A stretch of 64,000 nt of DNA from Coprinellus micaceus (GCA_951394405.1 OX596337.1:4464001-4528000); one strand, 5' to 3'. Positions 1-12,900 are shown, numbered from the stretch's first letter. A program made the numbers and translations. The notes: generated by a model from the letters alone, not told the origin.

Positions 1-558
1 GACCCCGCACTGCCAGTCAGGTTCCTCGATCGCAATCCAGTCGACCATGGCATTGTATAAAGTCGTATCGGACCATGTTTGTGCGTTGCAGATGAACTGA
101 TATTTCGTGACATTCTGTGGCCACGAGCGAATCCGTATGGTAGCTCCACGAGCCTGGCATCCTATGTCCAGCCTCGTGAGCCCCACCGCGATAGTGGGGA
201 CAGATAACAGCGGCGGAGAAAAGTGCATTGCCGAGGAATAGTGTCGGGCTGGGAGGACTTGTGTCCAATCGTTATCATTCGTGTAGTACATTCCGAGAGT
301 TGCGGAGGCACCCGATGCGAGTGGGGCGCCGGATTTAGTCAAGGAAGACGCGACTTGATGATCGGGAGACTCTCTGACGAGGATATCTACCGCCGGCAGA
401 GATTCTCGACCAGAGTTCACTACTTTGTTAGTGGAGGCTACGAAATGAGTTGGGGGTCACTTTAAGAAGTCAATCTAGTACACACCTCCGTCGTTGATAA
501 GTCGTCCGCAGACCCACCCAACGTCGCTGCGGCGCCACCTTAATATTGGGGAAGCCAT
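1..558 (-). CDS. H-type lectin domain protein, 3' end outside window
   Basis: A sugar-binding H-type lectin (agglutinin) domain is inferred by family resemblance. Read on the minus strand from 437 to 1 the frame is open, with a run ending FSPPLLSVP, then IAVGLTRLDIG, NVTKYQF, TWSDTTLY and VDWIAIEE. This is the usual order of the family: Phe-Pro start, Val-Gly-Leu...Leu-Asp, Asn-Val-Thr, Trp-Ser-Asp-Thr, Trp-Ile-Ala. A 5' exon is proposed from ATG 558 to 486, joined over a 48-bp intron (438-485, phase 1); an alternative start further upstream is possible. The protein continues past base 1. No secretion signal is visible in the short N-terminus. The domain call is fairly strong; the first exon is weaker. 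Confidence 0.62.
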
Positions 559-674
559 AACTGGTCCTCCCGGCCCATGAGTTCTTGCCGTTCCGCCGCT
601 AAAATGACTTAAGCATATTCTCTTGGCCTTGCATTCGCTGAGGGAGACGCACCAAAGCACGATAGAATGGTCAC

Positions 675-1310
675 CTAGTAAGTCGGGGTAAACCAGGGCG
701 TCTGATTGCGGGATCTGTCTCCATCGATATTGATCAGGCTTTGCAACGAGGACCTCGTATCGCTGCGCCTGAACACTCCCTCAGCAAGGTAGTTATGATG
801 ATTCCAGTGATTGACGTACAGTCGATCCACAGCTACCAGCCATGATGTGAGCTCCCTGGAGGTGAAATCCGCAATATCCTGTGACTGAGAAAAGCTGTGA
901 TTACGGTCCACAAGGAACGGCGTATCAACAAACCTATGGACCCCTTCCAAACGAAAAATTTTAACCGACGCCCCAGAGCCAATAGTGAAGGGGCGTACCT
1001 TGTGCCATCCTCGAGCCACGTATACCGGTTCCTCGTCTCTGCTTGTGGGCTCCCCGACCCGCACGAGGGTCATTCCAGGGCGCTGAACCAACTCGACGAA
1101 AACGTTAGAGAGGTGGCTTCCGTGGACTGGTACCTTCGAACACGAATATGGATCATTTCCTGTGATTCATCGAGCTTCAACCACACCTACCCATACGGAA
1201 TCTCCATCCTGAGCGCGCACAGCTTCGAGGACAGCCTCGTTAATGGAATCATCGCAATCTTCCATAGTATCGATAGTGTGTAGGCTGGTATCTTCGGCAA
1301 GGCCAGGCAT
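675..1310 (-). CDS. Unknown two-exon gene, about 175 aa
   Basis: I do not recognise this protein. The model starts at ATG 1310 (MPGLAEDTSLHTIDTMED), runs to 1191, skips a 108-bp intron (1083-1190, GT..AG, phase 0) and ends at the stop at 675. Exon 1 is acidic. Exon 2 has a charged segment (TSRDEEPVYVARGWHK), then a mixed region with DFTSRELTSWLVAVDRLYV. The intron is longer than most here, so another splice pattern is possible, including a second intron after GWHK. The motif GGGCGCTTAATTT lies about 80 bp upstream (1387-1399), as it does upstream of the three-gene family further along. Confidence 0.38.
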
Positions 1311-1666
1311 GATGAGCGCGGAAAGCAGGAGGTTGTCGATGATCTTTGATAAGACCAGCACGGGAACGGTACGGGCCGGAGTTGGCGGGCGCTTAATTTA
1401 GGAACGAGAACTATTCAAGGCATTGGTTCAGTCTGTGTATGAAGGGTTGTGAATAGAGAAGGGGCGTATAAAATACACTGTAGAGTAAATAGGCCTTCAT
1501 GTGAATGCGATATAGATACATTGCTTAGTGGGATACAGTTTTTCCGAACCCGGGGCTAAGTTCGAAGAAATGGAGCGACAGTTTGAGGACCAAAAAAGCA
1601 CGCGTCTTGTGAAAGCTAATCGTAGGACTCAGAAGAAACCGCGGAGTCGTATCCTTCAGAGGAACT

Positions 1667-2161
1667 CTAATCATCCTCGTCCTCGTTGTCAGAATATTCA
1701 ACGTCCGAATTGTCGTACTCTTTGGCGGTATGGCGCCAAGCCAAGTGTTCCGCAAATGCATTGATACCCATGTCTATGGGCCCAAGGTGAATGATGGCGC
1801 CGCACTCCCTGCATTGGATAACGGATGGCTTGCCAGGGGTCTTGCTAAGATCGCTCCGGTCAATGCACAGATTCGTACGTTTCAGTCGTTCAATCCGCGC
1901 GACATAGCGCGTCCCTGTCATGTATTCCTGAGATGATCATCAGTCTGGCGAGTGACAAATGAACTATCGCCGGATACGTACCCTCACAGGGTAGGAGGCA
2001 GTCTCGGGGTACCATGAAACGTTCGAAGCGGTGCTGGCGTGTTTGGTAGTGGATCCTTTGCATGTGGAGGTGGCTTTCTCCTTATTGGAGAAAAGAGAGG
2101 CGGGACGGCTATTCTCCTTCTCGACAGCCTCATAGGGGCCACATCGGTTGGTGCGAGGCAT
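1667..2161 (-). CDS. Small C2H2-like zinc-finger protein with acidic tail
   Basis: Predicted 144-aa protein from two exons: 2161-1988 (58 codons) and 1927-1667, joined over a 60-bp GT..AG intron (1928-1987, phase 0). The N-terminal half is polar and basic (MPRTNRCGPYEAVEKENSR). The second half has one finger-like element, C-R-E-C followed by H-L-A-W-R-H, i.e. Cys-x2-Cys and His-x4-His separated by about 18 residues. It ends in a strongly acidic tail (DNSDVEYSDNEDEDD). The spacing fits a zinc-binding C2H2-like or BED-like element. Nucleic-acid binding and nuclear location are inferences only. The frame is clean and the intron is a standard fungal size. Confidence 0.5.
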
Positions 2162-2241
2162 TTTGGTGGATGCAGAGTGGAACCTATCGAGGATGGCTGG
2201 GGGTACCCGGTAAATGGTGGTGGATGTTAAGAGAAGGAGAA

Positions 2242-2521
2242 CTAGATTAGACTCGGTTTATGCCCTTTGACACCCTTTATTTGACTTTGCATGCCTCCTT
2301 CCATTTTGGATCCAAGGCACCTTTTGCACGTGAGGTCGGTGGCCACTGACCACGCGCTCGCAGTCGCGGTGGGTAAGAACGAGTCGGGGGCGCCTCGTTC
2401 TCTAAAAGAACACATTGGCTTTTCATTGTTGCAGTAATGTAGATACTGGGAGGGTTGAATATTTCCGAAGAGCCCCGGCAGCCTCCCATTGAAGTCCACT
2501 TTCCCACTTCGCTTCACGGGC
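2242..2521 (-). CDS. Possible terminal exon of an unknown Cys-containing protein
   Basis: An open minus-strand exon follows a good acceptor (gggtcgcag, just above 2521) and ends at a stop at 2242. It reads VQPVKRSGKVDF..., with CNNEKPMCSF and later DLTCKRCLGSKMEGG. The Cys-x2-Cys and Cys-x6-Cys spacing could bind zinc, but I do not recognise a family. No convincing upstream exon was found. It lies 80 bp upstream of the start of the zinc-finger gene on the same strand and could be a separate transcript or a decayed gene end. Confidence 0.3.
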
Positions 2522-2529
2522 TGCACCTG

Positions 2530-5500
2530 CGACCCCGGCCCTGGCAGTTCGAACGCTGACTTCTGTTAACCGTCGTTCCCAAAGATTGTGATGATGGGTG
2601 TTACAAGAAATCTTCGACTGCGAGCCTTAACATGACATCGGTGTCCACTGGCATTCACAATTCTCGCTTCATAACAGACATTTTTTGTACATGAGAAACC
2701 CTAGGAACCTTAGGAGAAGCGTGCTCATGAAGTATGGCCCAGCTTTGCCCCAGCTGTCCCTTCACCTGAGTTAATGAGGTCCGCTTATCGACTTCGTCCT
2801 ATCCCCTTCGGCATAAATCCAGACTGCCGTCCCGAAGCGTTATCGCGGGGGCATATGTATCAACCGCGACTAAATCTCACACTGGAATGACTTACACGGG
2901 ACTTAAGGAGAAACGGGAATATCGAGGGGATATACAGGAACAAAACGGAGCAAAGGGTGGGAAGTGAACGCGCAAGATGGTGTGCTACGGGGAGACGGAG
3001 GTGAATAATAGCACAGCCAACCTTCGCAGGATGATGCTGGGAGGTGAAAGAAGGGGATGGTTGAAGGAATGGAAGGTGAGGTGGATGGATGGATGGGAGA
3101 GGGATAAAATGGGACGAACAGGCATGGTGAGATACCTCGGGGTGCGGAGCGCAGTTCCGTAAATCTGAGCATGCCGAAAAGCGTTCCCCAATGTGCCACG
3201 ATACCACCGTTGTACGCTGAACGAGAGGAGCGGCTGAGTACGCGGCGAATGGGCCCCAAACATGTTCCCCGACGTGGATGACCAAATGGGATGCTTTACG
3301 ACGACGACGGACCTCCGGAATTAACATGGGAGGTCCTGTTGCACTACTCATACATCACGGCGCGTCAAGGACTTCGGGGGGCGAAACGCTGAGCAGGAGA
3401 GAGACCGTACGCAGCTCCTTATTCTGATCACCTCAGCAGCTGTAAAGCTTCGACGGATGCCAATTCCCACAAGGAAAGGCTAGCTGAGTCTTCTGTGTCG
3501 CCGTCGCCCTCAGGCCTCCCCCCGGCCTTCGCTTCGTTGAATCGGCTGCATCCCAGGAGGTATTTTTGGGCGAGGGTAGGGATTGGCCTGGTCGCTCTGA
3601 GCAGAGGCGAATGGGCGTGGCCGTCGCGAAGGATGCGAATCTAACACTGGAAGAGACCTGACGGCGGCCCAAAAGTGGTGCTGGCCTCGCCTCCTCGAGA
3701 AGGCGACCCAAAGACCCGAAGTTACAATGGCTCTACACTCGGCGGAGCAGAACGCTACTCGAGGGCATAGTAGGGGAAGGACTACGGTACCATGACCTGG
3801 AGGGTTGGGCGTTAGTTATGACCGGCGTAGCGGCGTGAGCAACCCACCGAGACAAGTTTGCGGACGAATGTGGGGTTTGGGTTGGTGGACATAAGTTACG
3901 GCAGAGAGTCCTAGCGCAATCCAGGTGCACATCTTAAGGAAGGTTGCTTGACTTTATCGAAGGAAATGGACGAGGATATGGCTCTGAGAATAGCTTGTCT
4001 AGGAGAAAGGCGACCACAGCCCCAGGAGCAAGGGTGGGGCTCGAGTCGAAGGGGTGGTACGGCTCCTACGACTACGGGGAGTGGTTGACTCTGAGGCAAG
4101 AGTTCGCGGGCCGTCATAACCCGTCCTAGTGGATGAGACGCAAGCGACATGCCTGGGGAAGCAAGGGTGTCACGGGGTATACAACAATGGGAAACGGCAA
4201 TTGGGAGGCCAAGGGGAAGAACACATACCTGAGACCATCCAGCGCGTCGGGTCTTTTGAACGCCGAGCAATAGTTCTCCCGAGGGGGAGAGAACCACCGC
4301 TTGGGTGAAGGTTCGGCGCCAACGTCTACATACTGGGGGTTTGGCTCTATGGAAGTGTATCAATAATGAGCCAGGCCAGAGGGAGGGAGGCTCGAGGCGT
4401 ACCTTTCCCTGGCCTAGGGGAACCCGAGCACGGTCTGTACGACGGCGCCACAAACCTGACGACGCAGGTGCAAGGGCATTCATGCAGCCAAAGCTACGAT
4501 CCACCAGTCACCTCTTGCCGAGGGCAACCTCTCCCTCCAAAGGGACGGAAGGCCTCCCTCCGGGGAGCGATAATAGACGCTTGGGAAACAAGAGTGGTCT
4601 CATGCGCCCTCAGGAAGGGTGCACGGATGGTGTCCCCTTTGTCCAGCTGCGACGGTGACGATCTGAAAGGGGTGGCTGATTGGTGGGGGAAGGGGAGGGA
4701 AACAGAGTGGGATGAGCATACCAGTTAGTATGCGTTCCCGTAGGACTGATATCTGTCTAAGAAGGGCCTCCTGAGAAGTCGGCGGAGAATGGGATCACGG
4801 CGAATGAGCGAGCACTGTGGATATTCCGCCAGGGTCGAGGGGGAGGCGGAAGCTTGATGAGCATAGCTACACCTGACGACGGCGTTGTCTTGCTGTCGGG
4901 AAGAGCGAATGAAATGGATGGGAGATGAGGTTACATGGGGAGGAGGGAGCGGGCGAGTGAAATCATCGGAGGAGAACGTTGAGCAATTGTTTGGCAGCGC
5001 CCCTCGTGTTTGGTCCCCGTCACCCGGACTCGTCGGCCGACCGGTTGTCAACGCCCGACGAGAGAAGCGCCCAAGGCTCGTCAGGCGCCAATACCTGCGG
5101 CTATACCAGTTGGGGTATCATGCTTGCCCAGGTGGAAAAGGATAACTGTAAGTATTTCCTCCGGCGGAGAGCTTCAATTCGACTCTGATACCTGACCCAA
5201 CCAATCCGCACGCTCAAGTTTCGGTACTCTGAATTCAAACGAAGGACGACCTCGTCCACATACCTGAAATCAAAGTCTCTCGAGAAGGTTAGGAGAGGTT
5301 CCAAAGTTCATCGCGTCACTCCATCGAATGGCATCAGTTACTCATCTAGAGGCCATCACGCGGATTCCCCAGGCCCAGTGCGCTGGTCTTTGCCAGTTAC
5401 CCTCAATCCGAAGCGGAGCACACCTCTTCATCCGTACATCACACCCGAGGTAAACAGTAAAGGCCACGCCCAATGATCTGGAGTGTTTATAGTACGGGGA

Positions 5501-5900
5501 CGTTGATCCGTTTGTCCCACTTCGTTCGCACCAAGGATCAGCGCAGACCGTTCGGCCCTCCGCCACGAAGGCATGAAGAGTACAACGTCAGAACTTTGAG
5601 ACTAAACACTCTAGCGGGGACTAAGCGAGTTGTTTACGGGAGGTTGGAAGACCCTGACGGACTTCCCTGTGACCTTACTCTCACACATGAAGCAAACGAG
5701 ATCCTGGCTTTAAACTTTGGGAAGTACATCGAGTCGATTAAAGGTTCTGTAATGATACGCTGTGAAACTACGGACGGGGTTGGATGGAGAATGTAAATAT
5801 AAGTGAATGCAAGACGAAGGCGCTAGGGTAGATTAGAGAGAGGTTCGTTGGCACAATACAAAGAATGAGTAGTATGATAGTTCGTGGACACAGAGGTCGG
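2530..5900. other. Stretch with no gene I can support
   Basis: Only short overlapping frames on both strands, without family resemblance. Purine/pyrimidine-biased runs occur near 3.0-3.1 kb. A plus-strand frame ending at 5796 (about 80 codons from near 5550) has fairly protein-like composition (e.g. VVYGRLEDPDGLPCDLTLTH) and could be a terminal exon, but nothing around it confirms this. Confidence 0.4.
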
Positions 5901-5929
5901 ATGATTTTAGGAGAGGCTGGCTTCGCGCC

Positions 5930-6254
5930 AGGCCAACACCCAGTAAAGGCCTTCCATATCAGCGACGTCGGGGTAGTCGCCAACGAAGTCGCGAATACAG
6001 TCTTCTGTGCGTTTAGCCTTTGTGAGTGGTCGTTAGTTTGTGTATGAGGGGAAGTCTCAGGAGGCTTACTTCAGTGGTGTCCATGAACTTTTTAACCGCG
6101 ACGTGGTCGCTGGCCGAGGAGGACGCACAGGCAGAGCGTCCAGCGCGCTATACAGGAGTTAGTACAAGTGAGACGACGAGGAAAGGGAACATACCTTGGA
6201 GGCCTTACGACGAGAAGCGCGAGAGTTGCTACGGGAGGACTTGCCGAGAGACAT
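5930..6254 (-). CDS. Possible small multi-exon gene with basic N-terminus
   Basis: ATG 6254 opens MSLGKSSRSNSRASRRKASK, ending at a consensus donor. A 47-bp intron (6148-6194) leads to a 26-codon exon (6147-6070), which ends at GAA before gtaagc. A further exon follows near 6005. Two frames are open there; the more protein-like one (DFVGDYPDVADMEGLYW, stop near 5928) is not the one given by the simplest splice. The model is therefore either broken or mis-spliced by me. Function unknown. The first two exons are the best-supported part. Confidence 0.33.
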
Positions 6255-6445
6255 TTTTGAAGGGCGGGTGTTTAGGAAGAAACGATCTCAAGGGTCCCAA
6301 GGTCGTGGTTATCGACGGAGTCGGTCGATGTGAGGGAAAGGTTCCATCTGAAATCCTGCCCAGGTTATATACCCTCTCGCCGGACCACTCCGGTATCCGT
6401 CCACAACACGAGGCACCCCTGGTAGTCAACGGCCACGACAATGGA

Positions 6446-6468
6446 CCACATACCGATATGGTATGTGG
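6446..6468. repeat. 23-bp inverted repeat (9-bp arms, 5-bp centre)
   Basis: CCACATACC, GATAT, GGTATGTGG: a perfect palindrome apart from the centre, in otherwise undistinguished sequence. It could be a protein-binding site; no gene start is placed next to it. Confidence 0.6.
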
Positions 6469-8000
6469 CGGGCTTTCAAAAATTGTGAGATCGGGGATCG
6501 AAGGCAGTGGGCAGTGGGCTGCTGGAAACTCGGGCGGCAGAAGTCGCTCTTCTGGCGGTGTTCCTTTCGGCCTGCCTGGGCACCAGGCGATGCCTTCTAT
6601 CTGACTGCGGGATGACTCGCATAGATGATTGGGAAAATGTCGCTCAGTCAGAGCCACTGAATCTTCGGTGCACTGCTCAGACCAGCTTCTCCATTGTCCA
6701 CGGGCCCCATGCCGTTCTATTCGTTGTCTCTTGTGTCACGCCTGTTCGCGATCAGGGGACCTCAACGTGACGGGCGCGTCGTATCATCACTTGGTTTGGA
6801 CGACGCGTCTGATGGGGGGCATGAGATTTTGGAGAGCTGTAGGGTTGGATTTCAATCTTCTCTGATCCCAAAGGTGTAGAAGCGCGGCGCTCCGCCGGTC
6901 GGGAGATGGATGGTAGTCCACAATCGCTCAGAGTATTCGCAATTCGTTAGCGAGGGCTTCCTTTGTTCCTCCATGCTTGAAATCTGCATGCCCTCCCAGG
7001 GGAACTCCGGGTGCGCCCGATGGTACCGCCCAAAAGGAATCCCTTCACAGAAGACATCCTTATCGTGATGCGCCCGAAGACAAAGGTGAATAGAGCGGAT
7101 TGATCATCTGAGCTCTGTGTGCGATACTAAGATAATCGAACCGAACCCGTGTGAACGGTATTGATCCGGGCGCTTGCCCGGTTGACTGGTTTTGGGCCAA
7201 GATTGAGATAAGCTCCCTGGATATTGAACTGCATTTTCTTCGTTTTTTACGTCTAGGTACATGCCAATGCCACTTTTCGAAAGACCTCGAGAGATACAGG
7301 TGAAAAATGACTTGGGAGGGAGTTGGGGAGAGATTCCGGAACGAGCGCCCGTAACCCGTACTTCCCTTCCTGGGTAGGTTCATTCCGAGTGCCCGCCTCG
7401 TGGCTCGTTTCCATCAGGTCCAACTCCTGGACCAGGGTCTATAACAAAAGCCCCGTTGAAAAATTCACATGTGGTCAGATAAGAAATGGGTCAGTTCAGA
7501 TGACCTCTACGTGCGAATTCAACAAAGCTCAGTGCTGTGTCAGCCAAGCTGGTTCGAAATCTCGCGTCAGGGGGCACTGGGCGGTCCTCCGTGCACTATA
7601 CCCATCCATTCATGCGGGATTCCTAGGTAGTTGGCTAACCACCCACGAATACCTTCGTCCGAGACCCATGAGTGACGCCCGACGCGCCCCTCGGGAGACA
7701 AGGCCTATCCCGAACCACGTTCGGCATCAATGCATACCCAAACCACTCCATTGTACCAATGAGCTTCGCGAACATTCCTCTGACTAAGAAGAGTGCGCCC
7801 ATGCGGAACCGCCTTTACACCACCTACTCGGTACCTGGGCGGTGGAGCAGGTCCGGATTGAGGTCCCTGTGGTCTCTGATGGTTTTTCCGAGATGCACCC
7901 TCAGATTTGGGGTCCACCCCGAGTCCGAACGAATCTGAAACGGTCACCCATGCGCAGCGCCTCGTGTATACACTTCTATTTTTCAACATCCCGTGAACAG

Positions 8001-8019
8001 AAAAAAAAAAAAAAAAAAA
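8001..8019 (+). repeat. Poly(A) run of 19
   Basis: A homopolymer A tract about 110 bp upstream of the F-box-like/LRR gene start. In fungal promoters such tracts often exclude nucleosomes; that role here is inference. Confidence 0.85.
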
Positions 8020-8125
8020 GTGGTCGGTGGCTTCCGGTTCACTCCTTTCACTCCTACACCCAGGATCCAAGCCATCCGCTCCTCTGCCAGTTTCCTCATC
8101 CCGTCCAGCCTCATCGTTTGTACCC

Positions 8126-9990
8126 ATGTCAAAGCGTAAGAACATTGAGGTATGCGACCCGATTGCTTCGTGTAACGTTTTGTAACTGAAGCGATCTGTC
8201 AGAATGTGTTTGGCGCGTCCCCTGAGCCTAAGCGGATTCGCAACACCCACCCCCTCGAGGATTCGGCCATCCTCAACTCTGCAAAGAACTCAGAGCTCCC
8301 CGTCGCTTCATTAAAGAAGCAAAGGAGTTTGGTCGAGCCAAACCAGAAGTCGAACGCTATCGCGCGACCCTTGGCGTCGACGTCTCCCGTCGATTCTGTG
8401 CCTCCAGAGATCCTTGACAAGGTGGTCGATTTACTCGTCCATCACGACTATGCTTTCAACTATGGCGGGTGGAATTTGACCAAGACGTCGCCTTTCTCAC
8501 CGCCTATCGACTCTCTCCTTGCCTTGATGGGAACTTCGAGGTCATTGAGACAGAGAGCGACTGTCACTCTCACCGCCGCGGACGCCATCACTACTCACAA
8601 AGTCTGGAACGGCGCGAGCAGGCAGGGAACGCTTGACGATCTTCCTACTAAGGTTAGAAAGCACGTCGAGGAGAAGGGCCTCAAAACCAACCCGATCCTC
8701 CTTCAGGTTGGACCCCTCGGTCAAGGGGTTGACGCGGAGACCGCCGAACCTCTTCCCAGTGGCTTCATCTCCTCTCTCCTCAGCGGCTACAACATCAGGA
8801 GCCTGATTCTCACCTCCGTCAATGCAGTGGACCTTGCACTGGTCTGTCCTTCGGGGCTCCTTCCCGCCATGGAGAGCCTGGTGCTCAAACTGAGCGACTC
8901 CGACATTTGCGACCTGCACGAGAATGGAGCGCGGATCACGATGTTCGAGGACGCGCACCTCCTACGCTACGTGACCGTCCTCAACGCATTGCTGCCATAC
9001 GAGGAAGGTCCCGCAGTCGAACAACGGAACCTTCTGAACCTTCCCTTTGGAACCATCACCCACTACTTGGAGAACCATCGTGACTTCGACACCGAGATTC
9101 TTCCTTCCATCCTTTACAACGTCGACACCCTTTCCAACCTCGAATTCCTTTGGATTAGGATGCCGAGCCAAATGACCCAGGACATCATCCAGACCTTGGG
9201 GCCGTTCACTTTACCGAGCCTTCAATCCGTGGTCATCGATGCAACCCCGGTTGGTTCCCTCGCCAGAGTGCCAGGGATTCCATTCCTCGGTCGTCTGAGG
9301 GTCGCAGGCCTCAAGAGCCTCACACTCATTGGGCACTCGCTCGACTTCGCTGACAGCTGCTGGGCGCAGACGGACGCTGAGGGAACCCAGTTCCTCGCCA
9401 TACTCGCCTGTCTCCAACATCTCGAATCCCTCTCCCTATCCTACCCTCGCATCCCGAAAGATTCCTTGCGCCAGATCTTACTCGCCACCAAGAACGTCAA
9501 TTCCCTCGACATCCACATCACGGCGAGCAAGGAGGACTACGAGATCGTCTTCAACACCATCACCATTCAAGAAGGGGAGGTTAATCCTCTCCTCCTCAAG
9601 CTCCAGCGCTTCTCATTCGATGTCGCCAACCAACGCGAGCATTGGCCCGCTTCGGTTATCGCTCCTTTCACTAAGGACGACCTCTCCGACCCCGAGCTCA
9701 TTGCTGCCTTCATCAAGTCTCGCCGTGGGTCTGGACTACCTGAGGGGGTGATCCCTATCGAAGAGATTGTGGTGTTCACCGATTGGGACAAAGAGAAGGG
9801 GGAGAAGTGGGAGACACGCCTCGATGAGGGCGAGAATGTGCTCACCTATCGTCATCTCGCACCCGCCGATTACACCCACCTCCGTCATGGGTTCCAGAGG
9901 GATAGGGTCCTAGAGCGTACCAGGTGCCTCGACGGCGCCTACGAGGCGAAGCAATTCTATGCATGTGGCCCACTCTACAGGGATGTTTGA
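8126..9990 (+). CDS. F-box-like / leucine-rich repeat protein
   Basis: The best single-copy gene in the window. Exon 1 is 8126-8149 (MSKRKNIE), followed by a 53-bp intron (8150-8202, phase 0); exon 2 is 8203-9990, giving 603 aa. The ATG at 8126 was chosen because exon 2 has no ATG at its own 5' end and the splice keeps frame into NVFGASPEPKR. An F-box-like helix (VPPEILDKVVDLLVHHD) starts near residue 75. It is followed by irregular leucine-rich segments such as LRSLILTSVNAVDLAL-type strands and LQHLESLSLSYPRIPKDS. Proteins of this build in agaricomycetes are usually substrate receptors of SCF ubiquitin ligases; the substrate is unknown. The F-box is degenerate, so Skp1 binding is inferred. 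AT-rich 3' sequence follows the stop. Confidence 0.8.
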
Positions 9991-12900
9991 ATGCCCTGCG
10001 GTATCCTCGTCCACCCGATTTAGGCCGTTCGAGATTCGATTTCACTGTTCTTCCTGTGTTGCTGCTGGTGTATGTCATTTATCATGTATTTATATCTCTC
10101 CAGCGATTCACATTTCACGTTCAATCTCCTTACTATTCTATTGCTGGTCGTTATGTACTGGATTCTACCATATGTATATATTTCGGTTTCCGCGCTGGGT
10201 AGCAGATCGAGCTCGCGTATCTCGGATCCTCAATAGTCATCACTACCATTACAGGTCGCCTTTCAATTTAAACCGTTTTCCCTCAATTCAGTGCTACACG
10301 TCTCGAGAGCGCTAATTAGTCTAAGGGATCTGAGGGATACCATTTCCATTGCCCTAGAGGCCTACGTGTATGCTTGTGTGCACTATAGATAGCCGCAGCG
10401 GGACGATGGACCAGACATCTATGAGAGAAGAAGAGGTGACCGGTGACCACCGGCGTCTCTGCACTTCATAACACTCATCACCGCCAGTCATATTGATTCT
10501 GAAGTACGGGCTCTACATGGTGTGGAACGTGCCAAGGCTTGATAGCGGGGGGAACTATGCCTTCCAACCACCAGCTGAATCCGCCCATTAACTGAATCCC
10601 GTCTTGCATTCATACCCAGCCCTCCAAGTCGACCTCAAACAACCGACTGGTATGCAAGCGGGGCCTAAGCCATCGGTTTCCCGACGATGGGCCCAAGGGT
10701 TCGACCGCAAAAATACGGTCCACCTCTGAGAAGAAAAAGGCGCAGAGAGGTAGAAGGAAGAGTGCAGAGGGAAGGGAGTAAGAGATGCGGTGAGATGGTG
10801 TAAAATGGAGGGGAAGGTGGAGGGGAAAATGGGGCAAGGGGACGTAGCATGTGGTGGGATGGGATGGGGTTGGACGTGGAAGGCGTAGACGAGGTGGGGC
10901 GGGGGGCAACGATTGAAGGATGTAGATGAAAGCAGCGGCGTCTCAAGGGATAACATGCTGGTCGTTGACCTGTGTACCCGCACAACTGGGCGTTCCACAC
11001 CGATTCGGTGGAGCATATCGTCGCCTTTCGTCCCGAAGAGGGAGGGAGAAATGGAGAGTGATAACATTTGGGCAGAAAGGTGGAGTTCGACGGGTATTGT
11101 CGTGTCCATAATTATCGTAGACATGGCCGCTGGAGAGCGTGTATGGCCCAACATCGGTAACACTCGGAAGTCGTGCTCGAATCGCGGCCCAACGAATACG
11201 AAACCCTGGCGTAGCCGTTCGGATTCAAGTTCTTCGAGTAACGATTCAGAATGGCCTCACTGGAAAGCACGCTGAAGAACATTTCGCTGTCCCCATTCAT
11301 CGCTCGAATATTGAACAACCGGGCGGCGGTGAACGGCAGGACCCAACAGGTGGTATGATCCCGTTGAACCCACGCTACAAATCTTCCACTTGGGCGTGAT
11401 TCATTGACTTTCCAGCCCCAACGAAAACCGATATTACAGCATTAGTTGGAGAGATGGATGTGCAGATGGTATGAGGCCCTCATTTAGATCCGTTCAACTC
11501 GAGCACGGAAGATGGAATCACGGCAAGCCATGTATTCCCCGCTCCCAGTCAAAACGACAAGTCGCTATGGGCACGGGCACCACCCTAGCGAACGCACCAC
11601 TGTGGGGGCGTGGGCAACGAGAGAGGGTGCCAGGAGCGCTCAATAACCCGGAGTGGGTAGCGTAGAGTCGGAGACGACCTCGACGCAAACTCAAGTATTT
11701 CGTTTAGGTTGCACATCCGGGCCGGCAAGAGAAGTACCCGGGTGGGGAAGGTGTCCAGCGTTCCACTGGGCTCTTGGTCATCTGGACTTGGTGGAGACTG
11801 GAAACGACGGATGAGCTCTACAGGAATCGAGGCGATTGCAAGTACGACGAACCAAAAGAGATTGCAGAAGGCCTGGTGAACATCGGCGAGCATATGATAA
11901 CGCGGGGGACAACCAGAAGCACGACCCGTGCCGTTACTGTCGTCGTGCAAGTTCGAGAGGGTCGAGCTTGGGGTGGTGGTGTAGGTGAGCGAAACGGAGG
12001 GAGTGGAACCTGTGGGTCAGGGTACAGCGGGTCGGCGGATACCCGGAAGGAAACGACGACGACAGGGTTTCGAGGGGATAGGCCATGTAGGTGGGCTAGC
12101 CCCGCGGGATTGAAGGGCGGGATGGTATGGGGGATAACTGTAACTGCCGACACTAGGACGCTAAAATTCATGAAGGGACCGCCGACAGCGCAACGGAGCT
12201 TACGTACCTGAGACAGCTTTGAACCCTGTAAGCCAGATTCCACGCAGCCAATGCGGACATTCACGCCCCCTTTTGAAGTGGAAGGCCGTTCGATGAAGAT
12301 TTCATTGAAACGGACCCAGGGTACGCCGGTGAACAGATGTTGTAAGGGGACATTATCTAGGAGACGATAGAATAGCCGTACCAATATTAGAATCCCCGGT
12401 TGAAGGTGAGCAGAGAATACGGCGGTAGGTCCCCATAGCCGCCACAGGGGTGTTTGGAAAACGGGGCGGGCGTTCTATATCAGCTGCGTAGTTCGGCGAG
12501 GTGAATCCTCAGTCAAGAGGGACAGCAAGAGGCAGGGGAATGGGGAGCGCAAAAGTCTGACGTGCTGTGTAATTTGTGCGCGTGATCCATTGATCGAACA
12601 TCACGTGGGCAGAACACACCTGGCAAAGAAGTTGGGCGCCTAATCTCGATGACCACTCCTAGGCGACCCAAGCACACGAGCCGGGTTCCAGACCAGTGGC
12701 CGAGATGCGTCGTATGGAGCAGCTTGGGCGCTCTAGCATCGTCCCCACCACGGCCTTTAACTAGAGGTCTACGCACCGGACGGTCCTTGAGTTTTGTTTG
12801 AGTTGACGCTTAAATTCAAACGGATTCCACGAGCCTACCTGCTCCCGGATGTTTCGATTCCAGGAAGAGAGCTCGAAAGCCACAAAGGAATAACGTGCTG

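Noticed and set aside
2860..3351. Long minus-strand frame rich in Ser, Pro and His
   Set aside because: Its second half is a low-complexity pyrimidine tract. The first half could be an exon, but no family or partner exon was found.
3911..4504. 197-codon minus-strand frame
   Set aside because: Irregular composition, no conserved motif, and overlapping plus-strand frames of similar quality.
7705..8250. 181-codon minus-strand frame across the F-box gene start
   Set aside because: Includes a Phe run from the poly(A) tract and overlaps the well-supported plus-strand exon.
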